From Aureliella helgolandensis (GTDB taxonomy: Bacteria > Planctomycetota > Planctomycetia > Pirellulales > Pirellulaceae), in NCBI RefSeq assembly GCF_007752135.1, contig NZ_CP036298.1, forward strand, positions 3,224,001-3,288,000: DNA of 64,000 bases, written 5' to 3'. Within the stretch, counting starts at the first letter, position 1. Every line of letters starts with the position of its first letter. The notes under the pieces were generated by a model. It saw nothing but the letters and a program-made list of their open reading frames with translations, ran no database searches and was not told the origin of the DNA. Position numbers and translations under genes: made by a program. Below are positions 1 to 8,537 of the stretch, piece after piece.

Positions 1-1522
1 TTTCTCGTAAACAGGTCGCTAGTTCACGCTTCAGACGTTGCTGGGAAGCAGCTCTCGACTCAGCAATGCGTTGCTCCAGTGGCAGTTCGTTCGCGGCGGT
101 AGATGCCACTTGCTCGTACCAGTTGGGCGCGGCCGATTTCATCAGCTGGGCCGCCGTCTCGGCGTATTCGCCATGTAGCAAGCTCTCCAAGGCTTCTAGA
201 AATGGCAGGTATGCCTCTGTACCGGCGAGTCGCTCGGAACAGCGCCCTCGAGCCAAAGCATAGGGATAGTTCGTGGCTGACAGCTCACTCAGAAAGTCGT
301 CGATCAAGGTAGTCTTTCCAATGCCTGGCTCGCCGGTCACACATAAAACGCATCCTTGACCGGACGCCGCCTCCACGAATGCTCGCTCCATTTCCTGAAG
401 CTCTTTCTGTCGACCCACGGTACGACGTTTGAGGCCGGGCAATGGCGGACTGGTGTTCCAATGCAGTCGCAGTGTAGCCTGATCCTCCTGTATACTATTC
501 GAAAGTATACGGCGCAGTTCCGCAGCAAAGTCAGCGGCGGAAGTTTGACGGTCGTGCTGTCGTTTCGCCAGTGCTTTGAGACACACCCGTTCCAGTTCGG
601 GCGGGATGTCGTCAATTAACTGTCTGGGAGGCTGCGGCTCGTCATCACGCACTTGACGTAATAGTTCATAAGTGTTCCTCGCCCTGAACGGAAGTTGGCC
701 GGTGAGCATCTCATATAGCACCACTCCCAGACTATAGATGTCAGTGCGGCCGTCGATACGGTGAGCAGCGCCCGATGCCTGCTCAGGGGACATGTACGAC
801 GGCGTTCCGGCTACAACGCCTCTCGAGCTGCTACTATCCTGTGATTCATCGAGGGCAAGCCCAAAGTCTACAAGGACCGGCGTGGTGTCGCTATTGAGTA
901 GGATGTTAGCAGGCTTTATGTCTCGGTGGACGATGAGCCGAGCATGTGCGTGAGCTAGCGCATCCGCTACGGCGGCTGCGATGGCAGCTGCATCCGACCA
1001 GGTCGGACGCCTGACTCCAAGCCACTGACCTAGGTCAGAACCCTCGATATAGTCGGAGACAATAAAGAGTTGTCCTTGATGAACACCAACGTCGTGGACC
1101 GCCACTATGCCAGGGTGACGCAGTTGGGCCAGCCGCCTCGCTTCCTGTAAAGCAAAATTGTGTTGGACTTCAATCGGTCGGGCTTGGGCATGCAACAGTT
1201 TAATGGCGACGTGCCGGTCAAGCTCAGTATCGTGCCCGAGATAGACAACCCCGAAGCCGCCAACACCCAAGCGAGAGCGGAGCTGATAACGGCCAAAGGC
1301 CGCAGGAAGAACTAAACTAGGCTGTGGAGGTGCAGTTGAGTAGACCGTAGGAAACGTGCCAACTCCCGGAAGCAGAGCTCTTATCTGTTCATCGACCAGC
1401 TGAAACTCCTGCCATCGCTGCCGGACTTCCGGCAGCAGCTCGGGGCAATCGCGGCAAACCACCTCCGGCGTGTTCCCCGAGTTGAGCAGCTCTTCGAGCA
1501 GTCGATGCACATGGGGGTCGAT
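1..1522 (-). CDS. Serine/threonine protein kinase with C-terminal AAA-type ATPase domain (3' end outside window)
   Basis: About 507 residues are visible and the frame is open to the left edge, so the C-terminus is missing. Residues 1-60 resemble the short N-terminal module common in planctomycete kinases (DPHVHRLLEELLNSG, then CRDCPELLPEV). The kinase domain follows: glycine loop GVGGFGVVY at 86-94, invariant Lys108, HRD with Asp201, DFG-type Asp219 and a SYMSPEQ activation segment. After it, GEPGIGKTT at 397-405 is a Walker A motif of an AAA_16-like ATPase, an arrangement reminiscent of PknK-type regulators. No membrane segment is seen. The gene begins two bases after the ECF sigma stop, so the two are probably co-translated. 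The start is odd: the only start-like codon at correct spacing (9 nt) from AAGGAGG (1532-1538) is ATC at 1520-1522. The nearest usual start is GTG at 1508-1510. Product class is certain; the exact start is not. Confidence 0.9.
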   Translation of the reverse strand, partial: MDPHVHRLLEELLNSGNTPEVVCRDCPELLPEVRQRWQEFQLVDEQIRALLPGVGTFPTVYSTAPPQPSLVLPAAFGRYQLRSRLGVGGFGVVYLGHDTELDRHVAIKLLHAQARPIEVQHNFALQEARRLAQLRHPGIVAVHDVGVHQGQLFIVSDYIEGSDLGQWLGVRRPTWSDAAAIAAAVADALAHAHARLIVHRDIKPANILLNSDTTPVLVDFGLALDESQDSSSSRGVVAGTPSYMSPEQASGAAHRIDGRTDIYSLGVVLYEMLTGQLPFRARNTYELLRQVRDDEPQPPRQLIDDIPPELERVCLKALAKRQHDRQTSAADFAAELRRILSNSIQEDQATLRLHWNTSPPLPGLKRRTVGRQKELQEMERAFVEAASGQGCVLCVTGEPGIGKTTLIDDFLSELSATNYPYALARGRCSERLAGTEAYLPFLEALESLLHGEYAETAAQLMKSAAPNWYEQVASTAANELPLEQRIAESRAASQQRLKRELATCLRE

Positions 1523-1524
1523 GG

Positions 1525-2199
1525 TTACGAACCTCCTTGTAGAAAAGAGGGCGTATCTCCCGACGCTGGAAGTTCTTCAGTTTGATCGGGCGGAGCGAGG
1601 TCCATGAGCCGCTCAGCAAGTAGAATCCGGGCTCGATTCAATCGACGCTGCACCGTTTTCTCGGATACTCCTATCAGCATTGCCGTCTCGGCATGGGTCA
1701 GTGCTTGAATACCGACGAGCTCGAACACCTCCCGCTCATTTTCGGGGAGCCCTTCAATTGCCGCCAAGATACGCAGTCCATCAGGGCTGAGGCCGGACGC
1801 GGAACTGGCAGGGACGGCCACAATGCCAGCGTCCGATAGGCCTACGGCTCTCGGGCTTTCATCCAGTCTGCGCGCCAGGTCATTGAGTTGCCAGCGAATG
1901 TGTTGGTTCGCCAGAGCAAAAAATCGCCGAACGGTTGGGGGGCGGGTCTTTTGCAAGGCGTCGATCAGCCCGGCAGTGACACCTCCCAGCAGCTCATCTG
2001 CGTCAAGGTTTACAGGCGTGCGCGCGAGCCGCGGGTAACGCTTGTATAGAAAGCTAGCACATAGCAAGTGCAGGCGACCTACCGCTCGTTCCAGTAGCTC
2101 CCGAATGATCGGTTCGGCTGCGTCGTCTCCGGTTGGGCCGCCCTCAGGAAGAGCGTCCAAGTATCGCTGAATCACGAAGGTCGTTTGGGAGTGGTCCAT
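1525..2199 (-). CDS. ECF-subfamily RNA polymerase sigma factor (kinase-linked)
   Basis: A 224-residue protein with sigma-70 region 2 around residues 40-115 and region 4 around 150-205. The region 4 helix-turn-helix reads LTHAETAMLIGVSEKTVQRR. Region 2 is divergent, as in the planctomycete ECF groups that are encoded beside Ser/Thr kinases. The stop codon lies two bases before the kinase start and its last codons contain the kinase ribosome-binding site, which argues for translational coupling. The inference is that the kinase controls this sigma factor in place of a conventional anti-sigma factor. A small palindrome (TGCCTTAGGCA) sits directly before the ATG; no strong Shine-Dalgarno sequence was seen there. 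Confidence 0.9.
   Translation of the reverse strand: MDHSQTTFVIQRYLDALPEGGPTGDDAAEPIIRELLERAVGRLHLLCASFLYKRYPRLARTPVNLDADELLGGVTAGLIDALQKTRPPTVRRFFALANQHIRWQLNDLARRLDESPRAVGLSDAGIVAVPASSASGLSPDGLRILAAIEGLPENEREVFELVGIQALTHAETAMLIGVSEKTVQRRLNRARILLAERLMDLAPPDQTEELPASGDTPSFLQGGS
1532..1538 (-). promoter_or_regulatory. Shine-Dalgarno AAGGAGG inside the end of the sigma gene
   Basis: A perfect AAGGAGG lies within the last codons of the sigma factor. It is 9 nt from the ATC codon that begins the conserved kinase N-terminus and 21 nt from the first in-frame GTG. It therefore favours the non-standard ATC start. Confidence 0.6.
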
Positions 2200-2253
2200 T
2201 GCCTAAGGCACCCAGGGAAAACGGGAAGCTGTCTGCATGCTATCGAATTTTTT

Positions 2254-2283
2254 GTCCACCCGCTACTCCCAGTAAAGGTGAGA
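2254..2283 (+). repeat. Left copy of a degenerate 30-bp direct repeat flanking the accessory block
   Basis: GTCCACC, four variable bases, then ACTCCCAGTAAAGGTGAGA. It matches 8652-8681 at 25 of 30 positions in the same orientation, and both copies are preceded by an AATTTT stretch. The two copies lie either side of the block from the cupin gene to the SDR remnant. They look like relics of the same mobile-element end, but no transposase is present. Confidence 0.6.
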
Positions 2284-2382
2284 CCAGACTTTGTGCGATC
2301 CCGTCGAAAAGACAGGATTGTTCGCACCTACCGCCCGGCCCGTTGCCGGCGGTGAAATACACCAATTGTTGGAGAATTGACG

Positions 2383-2817
2383 ATGTTACGAGCTCTGTTT
2401 TTGTCACTGGCGAACCTAGGTATTGCCGCTGGCGCTGTCAGCGGGCTTCTGCACTCTGAGGATAGTGAAAAGGTGAAGGTCCTCTCGGCTATCGAGATTG
2501 CTGAGACGCTGGACGGTGAGGCGGCGGCGGCAACGGTGGTCGAGGTAACGATCGAACCCGGTCAAGCCGGCGTCCCTCACCGTCACCCTGGCCCCGGATT
2601 CGGGTACGTCGTCGAAGGCGAATATGAAATTGCGGTAGACGACAATCCGGCCAAAGTGCTCAAGGCAGGCGAGACTTTCTACGAACCCAAAGGCTGCCTA
2701 CACCGAATCTCTCGGAATCCAGGCAAGGTGCGCACTCGCTTGATTGCAGTGGTATTGCACCCGCGAAACAAAAAGGAAGTCGCCGTACCTGAGTCGGTGA
2801 ACACCTGCGGCATGTAA
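2383..2817 (+). CDS. Small secreted cupin-domain protein
   Basis: About 144 residues. The N-terminus (MLRALFLSLANLGIAAGAV) looks like a signal peptide or membrane anchor. The rest is a single cupin barrel with the metal-binding motif HRHPGPGFGYVVEGEYEI and a second motif around GETFYEPKGCLHRISRN. An in-frame TTG lies two codons upstream at 2377, but the ATG at 2383 is 8 nt from GGAG and is preferred. It is the first gene of a plus-strand series with an NmrA-like reductase and an AhpD-like protein. Single-domain cupins of this kind often accompany that pair. Substrate unknown. Confidence 0.85.
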   Translation: MLRALFLSLANLGIAAGAVSGLLHSEDSEKVKVLSAIEIAETLDGEAAAATVVEVTIEPGQAGVPHRHPGPGFGYVVEGEYEIAVDDNPAKVLKAGETFYEPKGCLHRISRNPGKVRTRLIAVVLHPRNKKEVAVPESVNTCGM

Positions 2818-2902
2818 TCCTTTACCAGAAACGGTTCGAACGAGTGAAGAAGTTTTATTACACCAATCGCCCACATACGGGCGGCACACAAGGAGAAGTA
2901 GA

Positions 2903-3655
2903 ATGAAGATTGTAGTGATTGGCGGCAGTGGACTCATTGGAAAGAAGCTGATCCCACTGCTGGAACTGAAGGGGCATGAGGTCGTGTCGGCGTCTCCTTC
3001 GGCGGGAGTCAACACGATCAGCGGCGAAGGCCTCGCCCAAGCATTTACCAAAGCCGACGTCGTTGTCGACGTTACGAACGCACCTTCTTGGGAAGACACG
3101 GCCGTGCTGGAGTTCTTCCAGACGTCTACACGAAATATTCTTGCGGCCGAAGCTGTCGCGGGAGTAATGCACCATGTTGCACTCTCAGTTGTAGGTGCCG
3201 ATCATATGCCCGAAAGCGGATACATGCGGGCCAAGGTTGCTCAGGAGAATTTGATTAAGGCAGGCGATGTGCCCTACACAATACTCCGCGCGACCCAGTT
3301 CTTTGAGTTTTTAAAGGCAATTGCAGGGCCTGACGAGGAAGCGGTCCGACTGTCCGACGCCCCCATGCAACCCATTGCGGCGGTAGACGTCGCTGCGACT
3401 CTGGCCGACATTGTCGAGAGACCGCCAGTAAATGGCATGCTGGAGGTAGCCGGACCTGATTCACTGTCGATTGCTGCATTCGTACGCAAGGCCCTCTCCG
3501 CGAGCGGGGACACACGATTGGTCATCGCCGATCCAAAGGCCCGGTACTTCAACGCAGCAATGGATGATCTTGGCCTGACGCCCCGGCTACCCAATCCGCG
3601 GATCGGCAGCACGCGTTTTGAAAGCTGGGCCGTCGGCTCCGCGTCTGTACGGTGA
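2903..3655 (+). CDS. NmrA-like NAD(P)-binding reductase (atypical SDR)
   Basis: A 250-residue protein that begins with the nucleotide-binding motif MKIVVIGGSGLIGKKL. It then follows the NmrA/atypical SDR pattern: TSTRNILAAEAVAGVMHHVALS, a YMRAK segment, and TQFFEFL before the C-terminal domain. Length is normal for the family. AAGGAG lies just upstream of the ATG. Close relatives are usually encoded beside ECF41 (SigJ-type) sigma factors together with a carboxymuconolactone decarboxylase-like protein, which is the next gene here. It is probably a cytoplasmic oxidoreductase or redox-sensing protein; the substrate cannot be read from the sequence. Confidence 0.88.
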   Translation: MKIVVIGGSGLIGKKLIPLLELKGHEVVSASPSAGVNTISGEGLAQAFTKADVVVDVTNAPSWEDTAVLEFFQTSTRNILAAEAVAGVMHHVALSVVGADHMPESGYMRAKVAQENLIKAGDVPYTILRATQFFEFLKAIAGPDEEAVRLSDAPMQPIAAVDVAATLADIVERPPVNGMLEVAGPDSLSIAAFVRKALSASGDTRLVIADPKARYFNAAMDDLGLTPRLPNPRIGSTRFESWAVGSASVR

Positions 3656-3785
3656 CCGAATCCGCACCCATTGCCGTGCGCAATATGCATCTCCGATCAA
3701 GAAGCAGGGCAGCACGATCCGTCCCAAAGAGAGCGACGTACCGCACCGACAAAACTCAATCCAAATCATTCAAGGAGAACAGATT

Positions 3786-4250
3786 ATGACCGCTCATCTT
3801 ATTTCTAAACCGCGTACCAGTGAAGCCTACTGCGCAATGGTAGTGCTGGAACTCTATCTGGCCAATTGTTCCATTGAGAGTTCGTTGCGAGAGTTGATTA
3901 GGCTCAGAGTGTCGCAGATCAACGGTTGCGCTAACTGTATCGACATGCATTGGAAGGATGCCCGCGCGGCCGGCGAGTCGGAACAGCGACTGTATGGTCT
4001 GTCAGCTTGGCAGGAGTGTCCTTTTTACAGTGAACGGGAACGAATGGCCCTCAACCTGGCAGAGCACTTGACTCATCTTACTGACGATGGGGCTCGGGAG
4101 AGTATCCACAATCAAGCTCGTGAGCAGTTCGAGAATCAGGAACTCGATGATCTCATTTGGGTGATCGCAGCAATCAACGCATGGAATCGCTATAGCATTG
4201 GTTCACGGAAAGTGCCCGGCGACTACCATCCGGGCGCTACGACTATCTAG
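3786..4250 (+). CDS. AhpD-like / carboxymuconolactone decarboxylase family protein
   Basis: A 154-residue protein with the family core RLRVSQINGCANCIDMHWKDA. The CxxC pair in GCANC followed by DMH is the peroxidase-type redox centre of AhpD-like proteins. The C-terminal AAINAWNRYSIG is also typical. The frame is open further upstream (to 3618), but AAGGAG ahead of the ATG at 3786 and the start of homology choose this start. It sits 130 bp after the NmrA-like gene on the same strand. Likely role: thiol-dependent peroxide or alkylhydroperoxide reduction; this is inferred from the family. Confidence 0.88.
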   Translation: MTAHLISKPRTSEAYCAMVVLELYLANCSIESSLRELIRLRVSQINGCANCIDMHWKDARAAGESEQRLYGLSAWQECPFYSERERMALNLAEHLTHLTDDGARESIHNQAREQFENQELDDLIWVIAAINAWNRYSIGSRKVPGDYHPGATTI

Positions 4251-4424
4251 GCTCCCTTGCAGCGTTCACAGGAACCGACAGGGCCATCAAGTTCAATGGC
4301 CCTAGGGATTTGGAAGAAATCATCTGAAAGTCGTCACTTGCCACGACAGCTAGGTTGCGCAACTCGCCACCCTTCCGATTTTGAATTCGGAATTTCCCTC
4401 CCACTTAATTTGAATGGAAACAAA

Positions 4425-5165
4425 ATGGACAATCCCGTGGTCATCATCACCGGAGGCGGCTCGGGAATTGGTCGCGCCGCAGCAATTCAGTTTGCGCAGG
4501 CAGGCGCTCACGTCACAATTGCAGGACGCCGATTTGCCCCGCTTGAAGAAACCGCTCAAACTTCAGAACGCATTCAGCCAATTCGAGCAGACGTAAGTTT
4601 GGAAAACGAGATAGCTGAGGTCGTTGCGTTCACAGCTAGTCGTTGGGGACGAATTGACGTTCTTGTGAACAACGCCGGAGTGTTTGTTCAACGGCCCATC
4701 GAATCGATTGATTCAGATAGAGTCACGGCCTTGTTCTCCGCGAATGTTTTCAGCACAAGCCTAATGACTAAAGCGGCTTTGCCGTACTTGAAGGAGACGC
4801 GTGGAGCGATCATCAATGTCTCTAGCACGTTCGGACACAAGGCCGCACCCATGATATCGCTTTACGCCGCTTCGAAGGCGGCAGTTGAACAACTTACACG
4901 TTGCTGGGCCATGGAATTGGCTCCCTTTCAAATTAGGGTCAATGCGGTAGCACCAGGACCAACAGAAACTGAAATCCTTGCGAGTTCGGGATTGCCAACG
5001 GCGGCAATTGAACAGCTGAAACGTGAAGAGGCGGAGCGAGTACCGCTAGGTCGTCGAGGCACACCAGATGAAGTAGCGAACTGGATTGTCCACTTGTCAA
5101 GCCCTGCCGCGACGTGGCTGACGGGTCAAGTCATTGCGATTGATGGAGGTTTGAGCATTGCCTAG
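4425..5165 (+). CDS. Short-chain dehydrogenase/reductase (classical SDR)
   Basis: A 246-residue classical SDR. It has the cofactor motif TGGGSGIGRAAA, the NNAG motif (VNNAGVF), the catalytic serine in NVSSTFG, and YAASK carrying the Tyr and Lys. The C-terminus is standard (VIAIDGGLSIA). The open frame runs up to 4257, but homology and the ATG at 4425 mark the start; the ribosome-binding site is weak. It lies between the AhpD-like gene and the efflux pair on the same strand. It is a cytoplasmic NAD(P)-dependent oxidoreductase of unknown substrate. Confidence 0.92.
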   Translation: MDNPVVIITGGGSGIGRAAAIQFAQAGAHVTIAGRRFAPLEETAQTSERIQPIRADVSLENEIAEVVAFTASRWGRIDVLVNNAGVFVQRPIESIDSDRVTALFSANVFSTSLMTKAALPYLKETRGAIINVSSTFGHKAAPMISLYAASKAAVEQLTRCWAMELAPFQIRVNAVAPGPTETEILASSGLPTAAIEQLKREEAERVPLGRRGTPDEVANWIVHLSSPAATWLTGQVIAIDGGLSIA

Positions 5166-5245
5166 CAACTGCAGTTAGAAACTGCCCCAATTCTCCAATC
5201 TCTGCGTCCCCCACTTTGGTCAACGCTCAATGAAAGGCAATCGCC

Positions 5246-6796
5246 ATGGCAACCCTCGAAGCGGCACCCGTTGCTGATCACCTCGATGGGACACTGAAGA
5301 GTTCGGATGCGGCTGCGGCTGCGGCGAACCCGGCCGAGAGCGGCGGTGTTAGTCCCCATATCTCGACCGGCAATGCCGAACTGCCGGCGAAATCCGCCAG
5401 TCGGTTCTCCGCTTTACTGGCTCGTACAGGAATTGCCCTGACGTTACTGGTGGCGACTAGCGGTGCTGGTTACTGGTACTTCCAGTCTTGGCACTACGTG
5501 TCGACGGACGACGCCTATATCAACGGACATGCTACCCTCGTTGCGTCGCGTGTGTCCGGACAGGCGGCAGAAGTCCTTGTGGAAGACAACAACCGAGTTC
5601 GCAAAGGTGACGTTGTTGTGCGACTCGACAAGCAACCATTTCTGGTCCAGCTTCGCATTGCTGAAGCAATCGTTTTAGCGGCTGAAGCCGAACTGGCTGC
5701 CGCTATGTCCGAAGTGCGAGGTTTCGCGGCGGAGGCCCGCACGATGCGATTCGCTCTCGAGCATGCGATCGAGGACGTGGAGAATCAGGTGGCTCTGCTC
5801 AGGTCAAAAATTGCCGTGCTTCATTCTCGGGAAGCGAATCTGTCCAGAGCGCAGAGTGACTACAAACGGGTAAATGGGCTAGTGGGTTCGGGAGCCGTAA
5901 CACAACAGGAACTGGATGAGTCAAAGGAATCGCTTCTAGTCGCCGAAGCTGAGGTCGAGGGTGCTCTCCAAGACGTTTACCAGGTCCGCATTGGCCTTGG
6001 TATTCCGGAACGTCCCAGCGAGGGCGAAGACCTATCGACGGTCCCAGAGAACCTTAGCCAGAACTTTTCGTCGGTCCTTGAGGCGCAAGCGGCGTTAATT
6101 CGCGCTGCCTCGCGGCTCAACGCGGTCGATTCGTATACAAAGTCGCCCAGCCAGATGCTCGCCGATTTTGACAATTTAGCCGTCGATGGAAATATCGACA
6201 GAGTTCTTGCCAAGCTGATTTCAAACGCCCCGACCGTTAAGACCGCAGAAGCACGTCTTGAACTCGCTCGGCGAAGGTTGGCCGAGGCCCAATTGGAACT
6301 GGAGTACACCGATGTGGTGGCAGAAATCGATGGCGTTGTCACGCGTCGGAATGTCAATCCCGGAAACAACGTTGCCATCGGCCAATCTCTGATGGCCATC
6401 CGTTCGCTCAACGAAGTTTGGGTCGACGCGAACTTTAAAGAAACGCAGCTCCCCAAGCTTCGCATCGGTCAGCCCGTCCACTTAGCCGTCGACATGTACG
6501 GAAGTCGAGAGACGTTCCAGGGGCGCATTTCAGGATTCACGATGGGGACTGGTTCGACTCTTGCACTCTTGCCTGCTCAAAATGCGACGGGCAACTTCGT
6601 CAAAGTCGTTCAGCGTCTTCCAGTCCGCATCGAGCTAGTGGATTACGACCCAGATAAGTCACCACTGTTCATCGGCCTTTCGGTAGAGCCGCGAGTGATG
6701 ATAAAGCAACCGCCTATGGGCCCCAATGCTGGTATGGTTCTCCAGCCACATTCATTCATAGGCAACGCTCGAGACAAAGGTCCGGTGAGACCATGA
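5246..6796 (+). CDS. HlyD/EmrA-type membrane-fusion protein
   Basis: A 516-residue periplasmic adaptor. About 57 polar residues precede one membrane segment near 58-79. The EmrA-like signature STDDAYINGHATLVASRVSG follows, then a long coiled-coil hairpin rich in Ala, Glu and Leu, and the second lipoyl/beta-barrel half beginning near DGVVTRRNVNPGNNV. Its stop overlaps the start of the next gene by four bases (ATGA), so the two are translated together. With the DHA2-type transporter it should form an export pump across the envelope. An outer-membrane channel gene is not present nearby. Substrate unknown. Confidence 0.93.
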   Translation: MATLEAAPVADHLDGTLKSSDAAAAAANPAESGGVSPHISTGNAELPAKSASRFSALLARTGIALTLLVATSGAGYWYFQSWHYVSTDDAYINGHATLVASRVSGQAAEVLVEDNNRVRKGDVVVRLDKQPFLVQLRIAEAIVLAAEAELAAAMSEVRGFAAEARTMRFALEHAIEDVENQVALLRSKIAVLHSREANLSRAQSDYKRVNGLVGSGAVTQQELDESKESLLVAEAEVEGALQDVYQVRIGLGIPERPSEGEDLSTVPENLSQNFSSVLEAQAALIRAASRLNAVDSYTKSPSQMLADFDNLAVDGNIDRVLAKLISNAPTVKTAEARLELARRRLAEAQLELEYTDVVAEIDGVVTRRNVNPGNNVAIGQSLMAIRSLNEVWVDANFKETQLPKLRIGQPVHLAVDMYGSRETFQGRISGFTMGTGSTLALLPAQNATGNFVKVVQRLPVRIELVDYDPDKSPLFIGLSVEPRVMIKQPPMGPNAGMVLQPHSFIGNARDKGPVRP

Positions 6797-8397
6797 GTGT
6801 CGCAGCTACAAATTCAATGCGAACAGCGGCTGAATCAGCCCCTTGGATTGTCGCTGCGGCGGTAATCATACCAACTTTTATGGAGGTGTTAGACACGACC
6901 ATCGCCAACGTCGCTCTGCGCTACATCGCGGGCGGGCTGTCATCGCCAGTCACCGACGGAGAGTGGGTCATCACTAGCTACCTCGCAGCAAACGCTTTCG
7001 TTCTACCGATTTCCGGATGGCTTGCGATGAGGCTCGGCCGTCGGAAGTATTTTCTACTCTCCATCTTCTTCTTCACGTTGGCTTCAGTGTTGTGTGGCAT
7101 GGCAACAAGCCTTGAACAACTGGTACTATTCCGTATTATGCAGGGATTGGCAGGGGGAGGATTGCAGCCGGTTAGCCAGAGTATTTTGCTGGACGCGTTC
7201 CCGCGTGAGAGGCAGGGTGTGGCAATGACGGCTTTCGGAGCAGCAGCATTGCTCGCCCCGGTGATCGGCCCCACACTCGGCGGCTACATCACCGACACGA
7301 TCGGATGGCGTTGGATCTTCTTTCTGAACCTGCCCGTTGGTCTATTGGCCCTCGGCCTGTGCCATTTAGTCGTCAGAGACCCAGCGTATCTGGTGGCAGG
7401 AAGAAGCAAGTTGCTAGCGAGTTCCCACATTGATAAGGCTGGTTTTTCCTTTCTTTGTATGGCGATTGTCTCCTGGGAGATCCTGCTGAGCAAAGGCCAG
7501 GAGTGGGACTGGATCGGTGACCCGTTCTACCGTGTTCACACTTTACTCCTTGTCTTTCTCGCCTCGCTTGGAGTACTGGTAGTTCATGAGCTTACTACGC
7601 GTAACCCCTTAGTTGACTTCCGTTCTCTGCTTGACCGCAACTTTCGTTCTAGCGCGGTGATCATTTTTTGTGCATACGGGGTACTTTACGCGAACACGAC
7701 CACTTTACCGCGTTTACTCCAATCTCTGTTTGGCTACGACGCGACAACGTCTGGCCTAATTCTCTCTCCGTCGGGAATCTTTTCGATCGTTGTTCTCTTT
7801 GCTGTGGGAGCGATTATGTCCAGAGGGATCGACGCTCGACGCCTGATTGGCGGCGGCCTGGTCCTCATGGCCGTTGGAAACTATGTTATGGCGCAAATGA
7901 ACCTCGACATCAGCCCCTGGTACGCCATCTGGCCTCGCATTGTTGTCGTCTGCGGACTCTCCATGATTTTTGCACCGTTGAACGTCGCAGCGTTCCAAGG
8001 ATTTGACCCGGCCAGGCGGGGCGCCGCGGTCGGCCTGCTCGCGCTGCTTCGAAACGAAGGAGGAAGTGTCGGGACCTCACTGGCCAAGACCCTCTACGAC
8101 CGCCGTGACCAATTTCACACGGCGAGGCTTAACGATGGGCTGGACCCTTTGAACACGGTCCTTGTCGAATGGCTGCATCGTAGCCAAGGCATGTTCTTCC
8201 AAATTACAGGCGACCCTGCAGCCTCGAATTACCTATCATTTGAGTTGCTACAGCGACTTCGCGCCCAACAAGCCGCATCGCTGTCGTACTTCGATACGTT
8301 TTGGGGGCTCGCTGTAGTATCACTCCTCGTTGTCCCCCTAGTTTTGCTGATGCGTCCATCAATCAGTGAACGTGGCGCCCATATCGCTACCGATTAG
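6793..8397 (+). CDS. DHA2-family (EmrB/QacA) drug:H+ antiporter
   Basis: A 534-residue multi-pass membrane protein with about 14 predicted helices. TFMEVLDTTIANVALRYIAG is the classic first-helix motif of the family. GWLAMRLGRRKYF is motif A, and APVIGPTLGGYITD is the antiporter motif C. It starts within the stop codon of the adaptor gene, which confirms a two-gene efflux unit. The neighbouring oxidoreductases suggest export of a modified toxic or signalling compound, but this is inference only. Confidence 0.95.
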   Translation: MSVAATNSMRTAAESAPWIVAAAVIIPTFMEVLDTTIANVALRYIAGGLSSPVTDGEWVITSYLAANAFVLPISGWLAMRLGRRKYFLLSIFFFTLASVLCGMATSLEQLVLFRIMQGLAGGGLQPVSQSILLDAFPRERQGVAMTAFGAAALLAPVIGPTLGGYITDTIGWRWIFFLNLPVGLLALGLCHLVVRDPAYLVAGRSKLLASSHIDKAGFSFLCMAIVSWEILLSKGQEWDWIGDPFYRVHTLLLVFLASLGVLVVHELTTRNPLVDFRSLLDRNFRSSAVIIFCAYGVLYANTTTLPRLLQSLFGYDATTSGLILSPSGIFSIVVLFAVGAIMSRGIDARRLIGGGLVLMAVGNYVMAQMNLDISPWYAIWPRIVVVCGLSMIFAPLNVAAFQGFDPARRGAAVGLLALLRNEGGSVGTSLAKTLYDRRDQFHTARLNDGLDPLNTVLVEWLHRSQGMFFQITGDPAASNYLSFELLQRLRAQQAASLSYFDTFWGLAVVSLLVVPLVLLMRPSISERGAHIATD

Positions 8398-8402
8398 AGT
8401 GG

Positions 8403-8537
8403 AGCGAATCGTTCGCCTTGGGGCGTCTAGATGAGCCGGAGTATGTGGCTCACCTCGCCGTCTATTTAGCCTCAGACGAAGCCAAGTGCACAACAGGCTC
8501 GATCTTTATCGTCGATGGCGGACTCAGTACCAACTGA
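8403..8537 (+). pseudogene. C-terminal remnant of a second SDR gene
   Basis: About 44 codons, read from 8403 to a TGA at 8535-8537, encode the tail of a classical SDR: LGRLDEPEYVAHLAVYLASD, then TGSIFIVDGGLSTN. No start codon or upstream SDR sequence is present, because the efflux gene ends at 8397. It is not a copy of the intact SDR at 4425-5165, whose tail differs. It marks a deletion or recombination junction next to the right-hand 30-bp repeat. Confidence 0.75.
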
